This document shows, in pieces, positions 43,819-51,906 of a stretch of DNA of 64,000 nt (positions within the stretch are counted from its first letter, which is position 1; each line of letters begins with the position of its first letter). The notes under the pieces were generated by a model. The model saw only the letters and a program-made list of their open reading frames with translations. It did not search any database and was not told the origin of the DNA. Source of the stretch: Colwellia sp. PAMC 21821 (GTDB lineage: Bacteria; Pseudomonadota; Gammaproteobacteria; Enterobacterales; Alteromonadaceae); contig NZ_CP014943.1 in the NCBI RefSeq assembly GCF_002077175.1, positions 4,030,001 through 4,094,000 of the forward strand. Direction: 5' to 3'. Position numbers and translations under genes: made by a program.

Positions 43819-43991
43819 TTAGATTTTAATTTGCCGAATTTAAAGCTTAGTTTTAATTTGCAAAAGATAGGGAAATATTGATAATTAGATAGCTCATTTT
43901 TGCATATATTTGCATTAATAAATGGCGAAAAGTGCGATATAAGTGCGATGGAATGGAACTAGCTCGTAAGTTCATAATGGGTAGAAATGAA

Positions 43992-44015
43992 AAAACCCTG
44001 TAAAAACAGGGTTTT
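43992..44015 (-). terminator. Terminator of tRNA-Pro
   Basis: aaaaccctgt / acagggtttt with an AAAA loop; on the minus strand a T run follows. It lies 4 nt beyond the CCA end of the tRNA. Confidence 0.85.
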
Positions 44016-44019
44016 AATT

Positions 44020-44096
44020 TGGTCGGAGTAGCAAGATTCGAACTTGCGACCTCACGTCCCCCAGACGCACGCGCTACCAAGCTGCGCTATACCCCG
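44020..44096 (-). tRNA. proL: tRNA-Pro(GGG)
   Basis: 77 nt including an encoded CCA. Minus-strand reading begins CGGGGTATAGCGCAGCTTGG and ends CTCCGACCA. The acceptor stem pairs with one G-T, the D stem is GCGC/GCGC, the anticodon stem TGCGT/ACGTG includes two G-T pairs, the loop CTGGGGG gives anticodon GGG, and the T arm is GCAAG-TTCGAAT-CTTGC. It reads CCC and CCU proline codons. In E. coli proL is also the gene after yejM. Its 3' end faces the accessory stretch. Confidence 0.95.
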
Positions 44097-44196
44097 AATG
44101 ATAAGCTTAATGGGGATAAAAGCTTATGCGAGCTATAATAATGATTTATGGGTCGAATGCAATTAAAAAACATCATCAGTTAAGCTAAGCGTCTAA

Positions 44197-45906
44197 TTAT
44201 TGTACGTTATGTGCTTGTTTACTGAATTGCTTAATAAAATGTACACCATCAATCATCAATGGAAAGTCAGGTTTTGCCGTAATAGGCGCGGCAAGTTGAA
44301 TAGAGTAACTTTGAAAGTTACCATTTTGATCAACAAACATTGATTTATCTTTATTAAATACCACAATGCCGTTGTCCATAGTATTAGCGATAATACGGTC
44401 ATTATTTAAGGCTTTAATGTCAGTGCCGTTGCTATAGCTTTTTGCTTTAATATCACAGTTTAACCAGTTTTTAATTAGCGTAGGCTGCATGTCCATATGA
44501 CTAGTGAGTTTATTGATCGAGCTGTTTTTACTGTTAGGTAAAATAAGTAGCGCGGGTTTAATTGATAAACTTGTATCAATTGTGCTGTTACCAATAGAGC
44601 TTATCCAGAGGATATCATTGTTCTTCTTATCGTCTTGTTTCTTGTTTTGCGCTGATATTAAAGCATCTAAAAACAATTCAAACTGATAGCTATTATCACC
44701 TTTAAAATAAAATACGTGTAAGCCAGGGGCGTAACTATTCAATTTATCGGCGAATATTAAACTGGATATATCAGCAAGCTTTGTTGTCGTTGGGAATAAT
44801 TCATTCGTAAGACTTAACAAGCCATGAGAGTTTATTACAGACGCTTCGCTGTTATCTTCACCAACAATAGTGAATGATTTAGCTAAGTTTTTCTGCGCAA
44901 TAATTTGAAATATCAGCGGTTGAGCATGCTGCTCGATCAACGCTTCTTTATAAATACTTGGTAGGCTATAAAGTAAATTAAACCAAGCTTCTTTTGGTAA
45001 CGCGTTATCAACGTGGTTATCAAGGGAGAGCACGCCTTGCTTGACTCTTTGCTTGATTTTGTCTAACTGTTGAGTTTGTAATGTTTGGTCTGTAATTACC
45101 ATGAAAACAGATTGTTTTAACGCTGTATCATTTGGGCATTGGCCTTGATAAACAGGATATTGAGGTACTGCATCAGTAAAAGCCAACGGGCTTGTACGTC
45201 GAGCAATATAATCAACCTCATCGAACATTCCATATTTAGTTAACAGTGTTTTTGCCGTTGATGGATAAGACAATGGTAATACAGTGTCTTGACGCAATAC
45301 GTCATATTCTAGATTTGCATCAGCCCAAATATGAATAATGTGACTGAAGAAGAAAAAGCTGACAAGCGGAATAACAACAAAGCGCGCAAAGATGGTTTTC
45401 TGTAATTCCTTCAGGTGTTTCCATGCATAGTTTGACGTTATAAGCTCAAACGATAATATGACCATGGTTAGCACTAAGCTAATAAACCAAAACACTCGAC
45501 TATTTTGCTGAATTTCATTGCTAATAAGTTCAAGTATTGGCGCACTTGATGAAATATTTAAATGATAACCTAGGCGGGTATAAATAAATGCGTCTAATAA
45601 TAACAGCAACAACTCGACGGTAAAAATGATAGAAGCAGTAACCCGAATAAACCGTGTTCGAGGGAACAATATGGTGATCGGAAACAAAATTAGCACAAAA
45701 CTCATGAAAGTTAAGAAAGCCATATGGCTTAACCAAGTGGTTACTAAATAAGTTTGACCTAACAAAGTGTCAGGCATGGATTCACTAAATACATAAATTG
45801 ACGATAATAATATCGCCGCAATAATATTAAAAAAAGTGAACCAATGGCTCCAACTAACTAACTGTAATAGGCGCTTACTATAAGGTTTAGATTCAAATGA
45901 AGCCAT
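44197..45906 (-). CDS. yejM: YejM/PbgA-like inner-membrane protein (DUF3413, sulfatase-like)
   Basis: 569 residues. Five hydrophobic helices fill the first 190 or so residues (FFNIIAAILLSSIYVFSES, WLSHMAFLTFMSFVLILFPITI and others), and the rest is a periplasmic alkaline-phosphatase-fold domain. In E. coli YejM binds LPS and controls LpxC degradation through LapB/FtsH, and it is needed for outer-membrane balance. The periplasmic domain here is less conserved than in E. coli and lacks obvious catalytic metal residues, as in its relatives. Encoded with yejL, opposite to yejK, next to tRNA-Pro, as in E. coli. Confidence 0.92.
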   Translation of the reverse strand: MASFESKPYSKRLLQLVSWSHWFTFFNIIAAILLSSIYVFSESMPDTLLGQTYLVTTWLSHMAFLTFMSFVLILFPITILFPRTRFIRVTASIIFTVELLLLLLDAFIYTRLGYHLNISSSAPILELISNEIQQNSRVFWFISLVLTMVILSFELITSNYAWKHLKELQKTIFARFVVIPLVSFFFFSHIIHIWADANLEYDVLRQDTVLPLSYPSTAKTLLTKYGMFDEVDYIARRTSPLAFTDAVPQYPVYQGQCPNDTALKQSVFMVITDQTLQTQQLDKIKQRVKQGVLSLDNHVDNALPKEAWFNLLYSLPSIYKEALIEQHAQPLIFQIIAQKNLAKSFTIVGEDNSEASVINSHGLLSLTNELFPTTTKLADISSLIFADKLNSYAPGLHVFYFKGDNSYQFELFLDALISAQNKKQDDKKNNDILWISSIGNSTIDTSLSIKPALLILPNSKNSSINKLTSHMDMQPTLIKNWLNCDIKAKSYSNGTDIKALNNDRIIANTMDNGIVVFNKDKSMFVDQNGNFQSYSIQLAAPITAKPDFPLMIDGVHFIKQFSKQAHNVQ

Positions 45907-45962
45907 TGCGTCGTTTAATACTCTTATTATTGTTAATGAATGTCGCTTTATATTTATACTTT

Positions 45963-46193
45963 TTATTTAGAATTTTGTATAGATTGTTTTAAAGCCTTAG
46001 TAAAATTGTCTACTAATGCCCCTCGTTCTTCTTTCGGGACATTATTTACAATAATTTCTGTTAAGGTATTTCCTAGACACATTAGCGCTAGATCAGGGGT
46101 TGCAGACTCATTGACAAGAACATCAAGCAAATCTTTAATAATTTTTTCTACACGTTCGTTGGAATACTTGGATACAATAGGCATCTTAAACAC
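45963..46193 (-). CDS. yejL: YejL family protein (DUF1414)
   Basis: 76 residues, a helical protein of unknown function that is widespread in gammaproteobacteria. The sequence [23 protein letters not shown] and the middle [20 protein letters not shown] match the family. It lies between yejK (divergent) and yejM (same strand, 56 nt away), which is the conserved setting. Confidence 0.93.
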   Translation of the reverse strand: MFKMPIVSKYSNERVEKIIKDLLDVLVNESATPDLALMCLGNTLTEIIVNNVPKEERGALVDNFTKALKQSIQNSK

Positions 46194-46262
46194 TTAATGG
46201 TAATTTAATAAACAAACTTAAGTTTATCAAATGCCCGAACAATATAATACTGGCCTTTATCT

Positions 46263-47381
46263 ATGAGCTTAATAATTTCGAATATAACACTGCATTTTTT
46301 ATCAAAAAAAGAAGAAACAGGTGAAGTTGTACTCAGGTTAGGGCCTGAAAATGTTGCGGCTAGCAGCAAAATAGAAAGTTTTGTTGATGCATTACATAAA
46401 ATTTATAATAGCAAAGGTAGTAAGGCTTACGGGCATTTTTCATCAATGCCAGCCGAAGGTGACAGTGCTAGATTTGTTGATGTTATGGAAAGTTATTTAA
46501 GTGATGCGCAAACTTTTCATCAATTTAGTGGCCAAGCCGGTAATTTACTTAAAAATGAATTAGAAAAATATGATCTGGCTGAAACTGGTTATTTAATCGT
46601 CTGCCACTACGAATATATGGGCGGTCGCTATTTACTGGTGGCGATCATTCCTATTTCAGAACATTATTCGGTTGACGGTGAATTAAATATTTCAGCTGAT
46701 CAACATCTTGATACGAGTAAGCTGCAGTTAGCGGCTCGTATCGATTTATTTGATTATCAAAATAATGCTGAAGGTAACCGATACATTTCTTTTATTAAAG
46801 GTCGCGCTGGTAGAAAGGTGTCTGACTTTTTCTTAGACTTTTTAAGTTGTGAAGAAGGCTTGAATTCAAAAGAACAAACCCAAACCTTAGTACAAGCAGT
46901 TGAAGACTACGTGGCGGTTAATCAGTTTGACGCCAATGAAAAGCAACAAACGCGTAAAGAGCTATTAAGTTACTGTAAAGAGCAAAAAGAGTCGGCTCAA
47001 GATGTTTCATTGCAAGAAATTGGTAATGTCATTAAAACGGAAGAGAGTGGTCAAGACTTTTATAAATTTTGCCAAGAACAAGCCTATCCGATTGAAGAAT
47101 CATTCCCACATGATCAAGCCGTAGTGAATAAAGTCACTAAATACGCTGGGTATGGTAATGGTATCAGTTTAAGTTTCGAGCGCAGCCACTTTGGTCAAGA
47201 TGTTGTTTATAGCCCAGCCAATGAAAGTATTACTATTTACAAAGTGCCGCCAAACTTAAAAGATCAACTATTAGCATTAATGGAAAGCAATGCTCAACAA
47301 ACGGCGAATTCAAGCCAACCCGCTATGAGTAGCGATGCAGAGACTGGCCAAATTCAAGTGGCAGATTCAGAAAACGAATAG
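46263..47381 (+). CDS. yejK: Nucleoid-associated protein YejK (NdpA)
   Basis: 372 residues. A nucleoid-associated protein found in the isolated E. coli nucleoid; it interacts with topoisomerase IV and gyrase. The start SLIISNITLHFLSKKEETGEVVLRLGP and the GRYLLVAIIPI and ISFIKGRAGRKVSDFFLDFL blocks are conserved. The C-terminus has an added Gln/Ser-rich tail (from about residue 345). It is divergent from yejL across 69 nt and precedes pyrC. Confidence 0.94.
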   Translation: MSLIISNITLHFLSKKEETGEVVLRLGPENVAASSKIESFVDALHKIYNSKGSKAYGHFSSMPAEGDSARFVDVMESYLSDAQTFHQFSGQAGNLLKNELEKYDLAETGYLIVCHYEYMGGRYLLVAIIPISEHYSVDGELNISADQHLDTSKLQLAARIDLFDYQNNAEGNRYISFIKGRAGRKVSDFFLDFLSCEEGLNSKEQTQTLVQAVEDYVAVNQFDANEKQQTRKELLSYCKEQKESAQDVSLQEIGNVIKTEESGQDFYKFCQEQAYPIEESFPHDQAVVNKVTKYAGYGNGISLSFERSHFGQDVVYSPANESITIYKVPPNLKDQLLALMESNAQQTANSSQPAMSSDAETGQIQVADSENE

Positions 47382-47465
47382 CAGTGAAATTCGGTTAGTT
47401 AAGTAAAGTATATAAAGCCTATTGCTGATTGTAAGTGATAGAAAATAACAAAATTAGGAAAAAAA

Positions 47466-48494
47466 ATGACCACATTAACCATTACTCGACCAGACGACTG
47501 GCATGTACATTTACGTGACGGTGCAAGCTTAAATAACACGGTTGCTGATATCAGCCGCTATTTTGGTCGCGCTATTATAATGCCAAACCTTGTGCCGCCG
47601 GTTACCAATGCAGAATTAGCTTCCCAATACCATCAGCGTATTATGGCCGCTAATCCGAGTAAGCAATTCCAACCTTTAATGGTGTTGTATTTAACAGATC
47701 AAACGACGGCAGAAGACATTAAAGCTGCTAAAGCATCAGGAATTGTATACGCGGCTAAACTTTACCCCGCTGGTGCTACTACAAACTCTTCATCAGGTGT
47801 AACAAACGTAGATAACATTGCATCTGTGTTAGCGGCAATGGAAGAAGTTAACATGCCTTTATTAGTGCATGGTGAAGTTACCGATCATGATATTGACATT
47901 TTTGACCGTGAAGCCGTATTTATCGATACGATCATGGGCCCGCTAGTTGCCAAATACCCAACGTTAAAGATTGTCTTAGAACACATTACCACTAAAAATG
48001 CCGTTGATTTTGTTAAAGCGGCAGGTGCAAACGTTGCGGCTACGATTACGGTTCATCATTTATTATTTAACCGTAATCATATGTTAGTAGGTGGAATTCG
48101 TCCGCATTATTATTGTTTGCCAATTTTAAAGCGCAATATTCACCAGCAGGCATTAGTAGAAGCAGCAACAAGTGGTAGCGATAAATTTTTCCTAGGCACT
48201 GATTCTGCACCGCATGCACAAGGTGCTAAAGAAGCCGCTTGCGGTTGCGCTGGTGCTTATACAGCACATGCCGCTATTGAATTATATGCTGAAGCTTTTG
48301 AACAAGCCGGAGCACTTGATAAACTTGAAGGTTTTGCTAGTCTACATGGTCCAAAGTTTTATAACTTACCGGTGAACAGTGACAAAATAACGCTGGTAAA
48401 AGAAGCATGGAATGTCCCTGCAACCATGGCATTTGGCAGTGACGAAGTTGTGCCAATTCGCGCAAATGAAACCATTGTTTGGCAAGTGAAATAG
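47466..48494 (+). CDS. pyrC: Dihydroorotase (type II)
   Basis: 342 residues. It closes carbamoyl-aspartate to dihydroorotate, the third step of pyrimidine synthesis. The zinc ligands His13 and His15 are in [10 protein letters not shown], Lys98 in [13 protein letters not shown] is the carboxylated bridging lysine, and the metal-binding Asp is in [15 protein letters not shown]. The length fits the short E. coli-type class. It is followed 16 nt later by the PTPS-like gene, so co-transcription is likely. Confidence 0.97.
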   Translation: MTTLTITRPDDWHVHLRDGASLNNTVADISRYFGRAIIMPNLVPPVTNAELASQYHQRIMAANPSKQFQPLMVLYLTDQTTAEDIKAAKASGIVYAAKLYPAGATTNSSSGVTNVDNIASVLAAMEEVNMPLLVHGEVTDHDIDIFDREAVFIDTIMGPLVAKYPTLKIVLEHITTKNAVDFVKAAGANVAATITVHHLLFNRNHMLVGGIRPHYYCLPILKRNIHQQALVEAATSGSDKFFLGTDSAPHAQGAKEAACGCAGAYTAHAAIELYAEAFEQAGALDKLEGFASLHGPKFYNLPVNSDKITLVKEAWNVPATMAFGSDEVVPIRANETIVWQVK

Positions 48495-48510
48495 TAGGGG
48501 ATTAGAATAA

Positions 48511-49392
48511 ATGCAGTTATTTGTAAATGATTTAACCGTTATCGACTTTTCGTATTGTTGCGCGTCACGTGGCATTGTGGGTGAAAGTTGGATTGTAGAT
48601 GTTTTGCTTGATGGCAGCTTAAATGAAATGAGCATGGTGCTTGATTTTGCCGTGGTTAAAAAGCAAATTAAAGCCATAATTGATGATGCTGTCGATCATA
48701 AATTATTATTACCGATGCAAGAAAATGCCATTAGTGTTGAGGATTCAGCTGATAGAGCCGGCCATGAATTTGTAAACTTCGACTCAAAGCAGGGTGGATA
48801 CTATTTACAATCGCCTAGTTGTGCGTTTGCAAAAATAGACACCAAGCAAATAGATATTCCCTCGGTAACCGACTATTTAACAGAAATAATTCTGACCCAT
48901 TTACCAAAAAATGTTCAAGGATTAACCTTAAAATTGCGACCAGAAGTCATCGATGGTGCTTACTATCATTATACTCATGGTTTAAAGCTGCACGATGGTA
49001 ATTGCCAACGCATCGCCCATGGTCACCGCTCGAAAATTCATATCTATAAGAATGGCCAACGCTCAGCAGCGCTAGAAGAAGTGTGGAGTTTACGCTGGCA
49101 AGATATTTACTTAGCCAGTGAAGCAGATCGTATTGCGTTAAGCGATATAGAATTGTCTGCAACGGCTATGGCTAATTTGACGCCCGATCACCAATTATTT
49201 TCTTACTTTGCGCCGCAAGGCAGATTTGATATTGCCGTACCAAGCACGATATTAGATGTGGTTGATTGTGATTCAACGGTTGAGTTATTGGCAGACTTTA
49301 TTGTTCGTCAACTTAAAAAACAATCGCCGCTTGATGAATTTAAAGTCGTTGCCTTTGAAGGTGTTGCAAAAGGGGCTATTGCCAATGGTTAA
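48511..49392 (+). CDS. 6-pyruvoyl-tetrahydropterin synthase-like protein, two PTPS domains
   Basis: 293 residues. Two PTPS/QueD-like units seem fused: the first has MVLDFAVVKKQIKAIIDDAVDHKLLLP (residues about 42-68), the second HGHRSKIHIYKNGQ near residue 170. Members act in tetrahydropterin or queuosine precursor synthesis; QueD has one domain of about 120 residues, so this is a longer, less studied subgroup common in marine gammaproteobacteria. The N-terminal zinc histidines are not all evident, so activity is open. It overlaps the M23-like gene by 8 nt. Confidence 0.8.
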   Translation: MQLFVNDLTVIDFSYCCASRGIVGESWIVDVLLDGSLNEMSMVLDFAVVKKQIKAIIDDAVDHKLLLPMQENAISVEDSADRAGHEFVNFDSKQGGYYLQSPSCAFAKIDTKQIDIPSVTDYLTEIILTHLPKNVQGLTLKLRPEVIDGAYYHYTHGLKLHDGNCQRIAHGHRSKIHIYKNGQRSAALEEVWSLRWQDIYLASEADRIALSDIELSATAMANLTPDHQLFSYFAPQGRFDIAVPSTILDVVDCDSTVELLADFIVRQLKKQSPLDEFKVVAFEGVAKGAIANG

Positions 49393-50230
49393 GCCGTATT
49401 CATTATTATTTAAGCTTTCATTTATAGCGAGTGTATTCGTCTCTCAAGTTGTGTCAGCAACACAAAAATCTGAAACTGAACTTAGCGTGCAGTATTTCCA
49501 AGGTGCGCTAGTTGTTGGAAAAACGGCGCCTGAAAATAAAGTAACCCTTAATGGAGATACAATTAAAGTCTCTAAAAACGGTGACTATGCTTTAGGTTTC
49601 AGCCGAGACGAGAAAAATAATAGTGAACTGATGATCATTAGCCCGAATGGCACCATTGAAAAGCGTACATTAAAGCCTTTAAAGCGAAAATATAACATTC
49701 AACGGGTTAAAGGCATTTCGAAAAAAATAATGAACCCAAATAAAAAAGCGATCAGTCGCGTTGGGGAAGACAATAAAAAGATTAATGCCGCTCGGCAAGT
49801 TGATAGCGATTTAACTGCGTTTGCTGAAGGCTTTATTGCACCAATTGAAGGTACTATAACCGGTGTTTACGGCAGTCAACGCTATTATAACGGCGTACCT
49901 AAAACACCACATTATGGTTTAGATTATGCCGGTAAAAAAGGTGATCCAGTAAAATCACCAGCAGGCGGTAAAGTATTAATGTATGTAAGCGATATGTTTT
50001 ACTCTGGTGGCACCATGATTATTGATCATGGCCACGGTGTAACTTCGACATTTTTACATTTGAGTGATTCCTATGTTGAAGTGGGCGATACTGTGAGTAA
50101 AGGTCAATTAATCGCAGCGGTAGGTGCAAGTGGCAGAGCAACAGGGCCACATTTAGATTGGCGTATAAACTGGTTCAACATGAGATTAGATCCTGCATTA
50201 GTGTTGAAGCTAAAACCGTTAAAGCTTTAA
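49385..50230 (+). CDS. M23-family (LytM) peptidase-like protein
   Basis: 281 residues. I use the ATG at 49385, which opens a signal peptide (LLFKLSFIASVFVSQVVSA); longer readings from 49256 lie within the preceding gene. A middle segment (LKPLKRKYNIQRVKGISKK) precedes the LytM domain. The zinc pair His176-x3-Asp180 (PHYGLD) is present, and the third ligand position reads GPHLDWR with Asp258 where active enzymes usually have His (HxH). HLDWR is seen in a known subgroup, so activity with Asp, or a regulatory role like EnvC/NlpD, are both possible. It acts in the periplasm on or near peptidoglycan. Confidence 0.88.
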   Translation: MVKPYSLLFKLSFIASVFVSQVVSATQKSETELSVQYFQGALVVGKTAPENKVTLNGDTIKVSKNGDYALGFSRDEKNNSELMIISPNGTIEKRTLKPLKRKYNIQRVKGISKKIMNPNKKAISRVGEDNKKINAARQVDSDLTAFAEGFIAPIEGTITGVYGSQRYYNGVPKTPHYGLDYAGKKGDPVKSPAGGKVLMYVSDMFYSGGTMIIDHGHGVTSTFLHLSDSYVEVGDTVSKGQLIAAVGASGRATGPHLDWRINWFNMRLDPALVLKLKPLKL

Positions 50231-50338
50231 TCTCATCAATTAGCAAAGGTAATCACAAGATTACATAAACAAAGATCACCTTTGCTTTCATTTTATTTTG
50301 TATATATTAATTGGTAAATAAATATAAAAGGATTTGCA

Positions 50339-50653
50339 ATGTCAGGCCAATACCCGAACAAAATAAAGTCACTTCCACTTTACGATGGCCGCTTCGACGC
50401 ATACAAGTTAGCAGCAAATGGAAGTGATGTATTGTTTGCCTCTTACCCTGCAGGCACTGATATACCTGAACATCAACATGAGACTGATAACTACGGCGTG
50501 ATCACCCGCGGTGAACTAATTTTGACCATGCAAGGTGAAACACAACATATAAAAGTAGGCCAGTGGTACCATGTTCCTGCCAATGTAAAACACAGCGCTA
50601 AGTTTGAAGACGTGACAGATGAAATTGAAATTTGGTTTCATCCAGAATTATAA
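50339..50653 (+). CDS. Small cupin-domain protein
   Basis: 104 residues, one cupin barrel. Motif 1 is PEHQHETDNYGVITRGELILTM with two histidines for metal, and motif 2 includes YHVPANVKHSAKFED with another. Single-domain cupins like this bind small metabolites or metals; no reaction can be given. It converges with the LysR gene and stands before the catabolic cluster, but no link to it is shown. The start follows a good AAGGA sequence. Confidence 0.85.
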   Translation: MSGQYPNKIKSLPLYDGRFDAYKLAANGSDVLFASYPAGTDIPEHQHETDNYGVITRGELILTMQGETQHIKVGQWYHVPANVKHSAKFEDVTDEIEIWFHPEL

Positions 50654-50709
50654 ACAGACACAAGAGATTGTAATATAAGGTATTTGTGTAGTTTGTATGC
50701 CTTAAATCT

Positions 50710-51612
50710 TCATTTGATTTTTGATGTTGTTTGAATGATCTGATTTCTTAACCATTTATTTGCAGGATCAAAGTCCACATTACTGTGCCAATATAAATGT
50801 ACGTCAATATCGTGCAAAGTAACAGGCAATGGGTATACCACCAAATCAAGTACTTCGCTGTACATCTTCGCGGTTGTTTCTATTAATGTCAGTAACATGT
50901 CGTTCTCGGTAATCACTTGGCATGCGGAAAATGCATGTTGACACCTAAGACCAATTTTTCGTTGTAATCCCAATCGTCCTAACTCAAAATCTTCAATGCT
51001 AGGCCCCATTGTCCGCGATGAGACGAGCACGTGATCTTGTGCGAGGTAGGTATCTAAATCTAATGTAGATTTTATATTAGGATGGTTTTTACGTGCTAAC
51101 ACCACAAATTTATTTTGCTCTAATTGCGTGTGTAAAATATTGTCGCTTACCGGTACCAAAGTGTCTATTGCTAAATCAATGTCACCACTAGCAAGTTTGT
51201 TTTCTAATTCACTACGATTAACTCGGCGGCTACTTTGTAAATTAATTAAAGGAGCTTCTTTTTTTATTCGTTGCATTAAAGGCGGTAAATATGAAGCTTC
51301 TAAACCGCCATGTAGCGATACATTGAAGTTGTTACGAGAGACTAAAGGTTCAAATTGTCTCGACTGTGCCAAGCAAACTTTCAATTGCTGTAATGCTTCA
51401 CGAACATCAGCTATTACATTGTTGGCCACAGGTGTAGGGCGCATTTCGTTACCTTGTCGAATAAACAAAGCATCATCAAAATTATGACGAAGTTTACTCA
51501 ACGAATGACTAACAGCAGGTTGTGATAAATTTAGCGCAGATGCTGCTTTAGTAATATTACCTTCACAGTAAATCGCTTCGAATACCACAAATAGATTTAA
51601 GTCTACCTTCAT
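50710..51612 (-). CDS. LysR-family transcriptional regulator
   Basis: 300 residues. The N-terminal winged helix is clear (NLFVVFEAIYCEGNITKAAS to LNLSQPAVSHSLSKLR), followed by a periplasmic-binding-protein-like effector domain (about residues 88-295). The NodD/LeuO-like start (DLNLFVVFEAI) suggests that subfamily. It is divergent from a TonB-dependent receptor with a 294-nt spacer that carries a palindromic site (51659-51700), and the same site stands before the phosphatase gene. It is the probable regulator of the whole cluster; the ligand is unknown. Confidence 0.92.
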   Translation of the reverse strand: MKVDLNLFVVFEAIYCEGNITKAASALNLSQPAVSHSLSKLRHNFDDALFIRQGNEMRPTPVANNVIADVREALQQLKVCLAQSRQFEPLVSRNNFNVSLHGGLEASYLPPLMQRIKKEAPLINLQSSRRVNRSELENKLASGDIDLAIDTLVPVSDNILHTQLEQNKFVVLARKNHPNIKSTLDLDTYLAQDHVLVSSRTMGPSIEDFELGRLGLQRKIGLRCQHAFSACQVITENDMLLTLIETTAKMYSEVLDLVVYPLPVTLHDIDVHLYWHSNVDFDPANKWLRNQIIQTTSKIK

Positions 51613-51658
51613 ATGTGCTCCACAATAATGACCTATAATTATTAAGCCGAGTGATTGG

Positions 51659-51700
51659 CTTTATTCATAAAAAGAATAAAGGTTTAATAGCTCTATTCAT
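51659..51700. promoter_or_regulatory. Candidate LysR operator, site 1
   Basis: CTTTATTC-N7-GAATAAAG (51659-51681, perfect 8-bp arms) followed by a half-site CTATTCAT at 51693-51700. It lies 47 bp upstream of lysR and about 207 bp before the receptor start. It contains a T-N11-A element. The same layout, with the same 34-bp distance, is found at 54637. Confidence 0.7.
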
Positions 51701-51906
51701 TTATTTAATTTAATTGTTGTAGCTAGCAGAGTCAAGTAGTGCATATTTGGGTCATTAGAGGTCAACTCATGGTGATATAAAAAGTACGGATAAGCAATTA
51801 CTGCTAAACTTACTTAAATAATAATTCGTGCCCATAGATGTACTTGAGCAGATCACATTTAATATGTACCGATATATTGCCTTTATAGCAACTCAAGGGA
51901 TGCAAG

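Larger units (their letters stand above)
42837..43826 (+). mobile_element. Complete IS1595-family insertion sequence with target duplication
   Basis: The element itself spans 42845-43818 (974 bp). Its ends are inverted: CATGCCTATGCA-N5-CTCAGG at the left (42845-42867) and the complement at the right (43796-43818); 18 of these bases match perfectly. Exact 8-bp direct repeats TTAGATTT flank it (42837-42844 and 43819-43826), the duplication size known for IS1595 elements. Perfect flanks and an intact transposase suggest a recent insertion. Confidence 0.92.

Noticed and set aside
43900..44100. Site-specific island attachment at tRNA-Pro
   Set aside because: I saw no direct repeat of the tRNA 3' end on the far side of the accessory stretch and no integrase gene in the window.
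49256..49384. Longer start for the M23-like protein
   Set aside because: It lies inside the preceding PTPS-like gene and would bury the signal peptide that starts at 49385.
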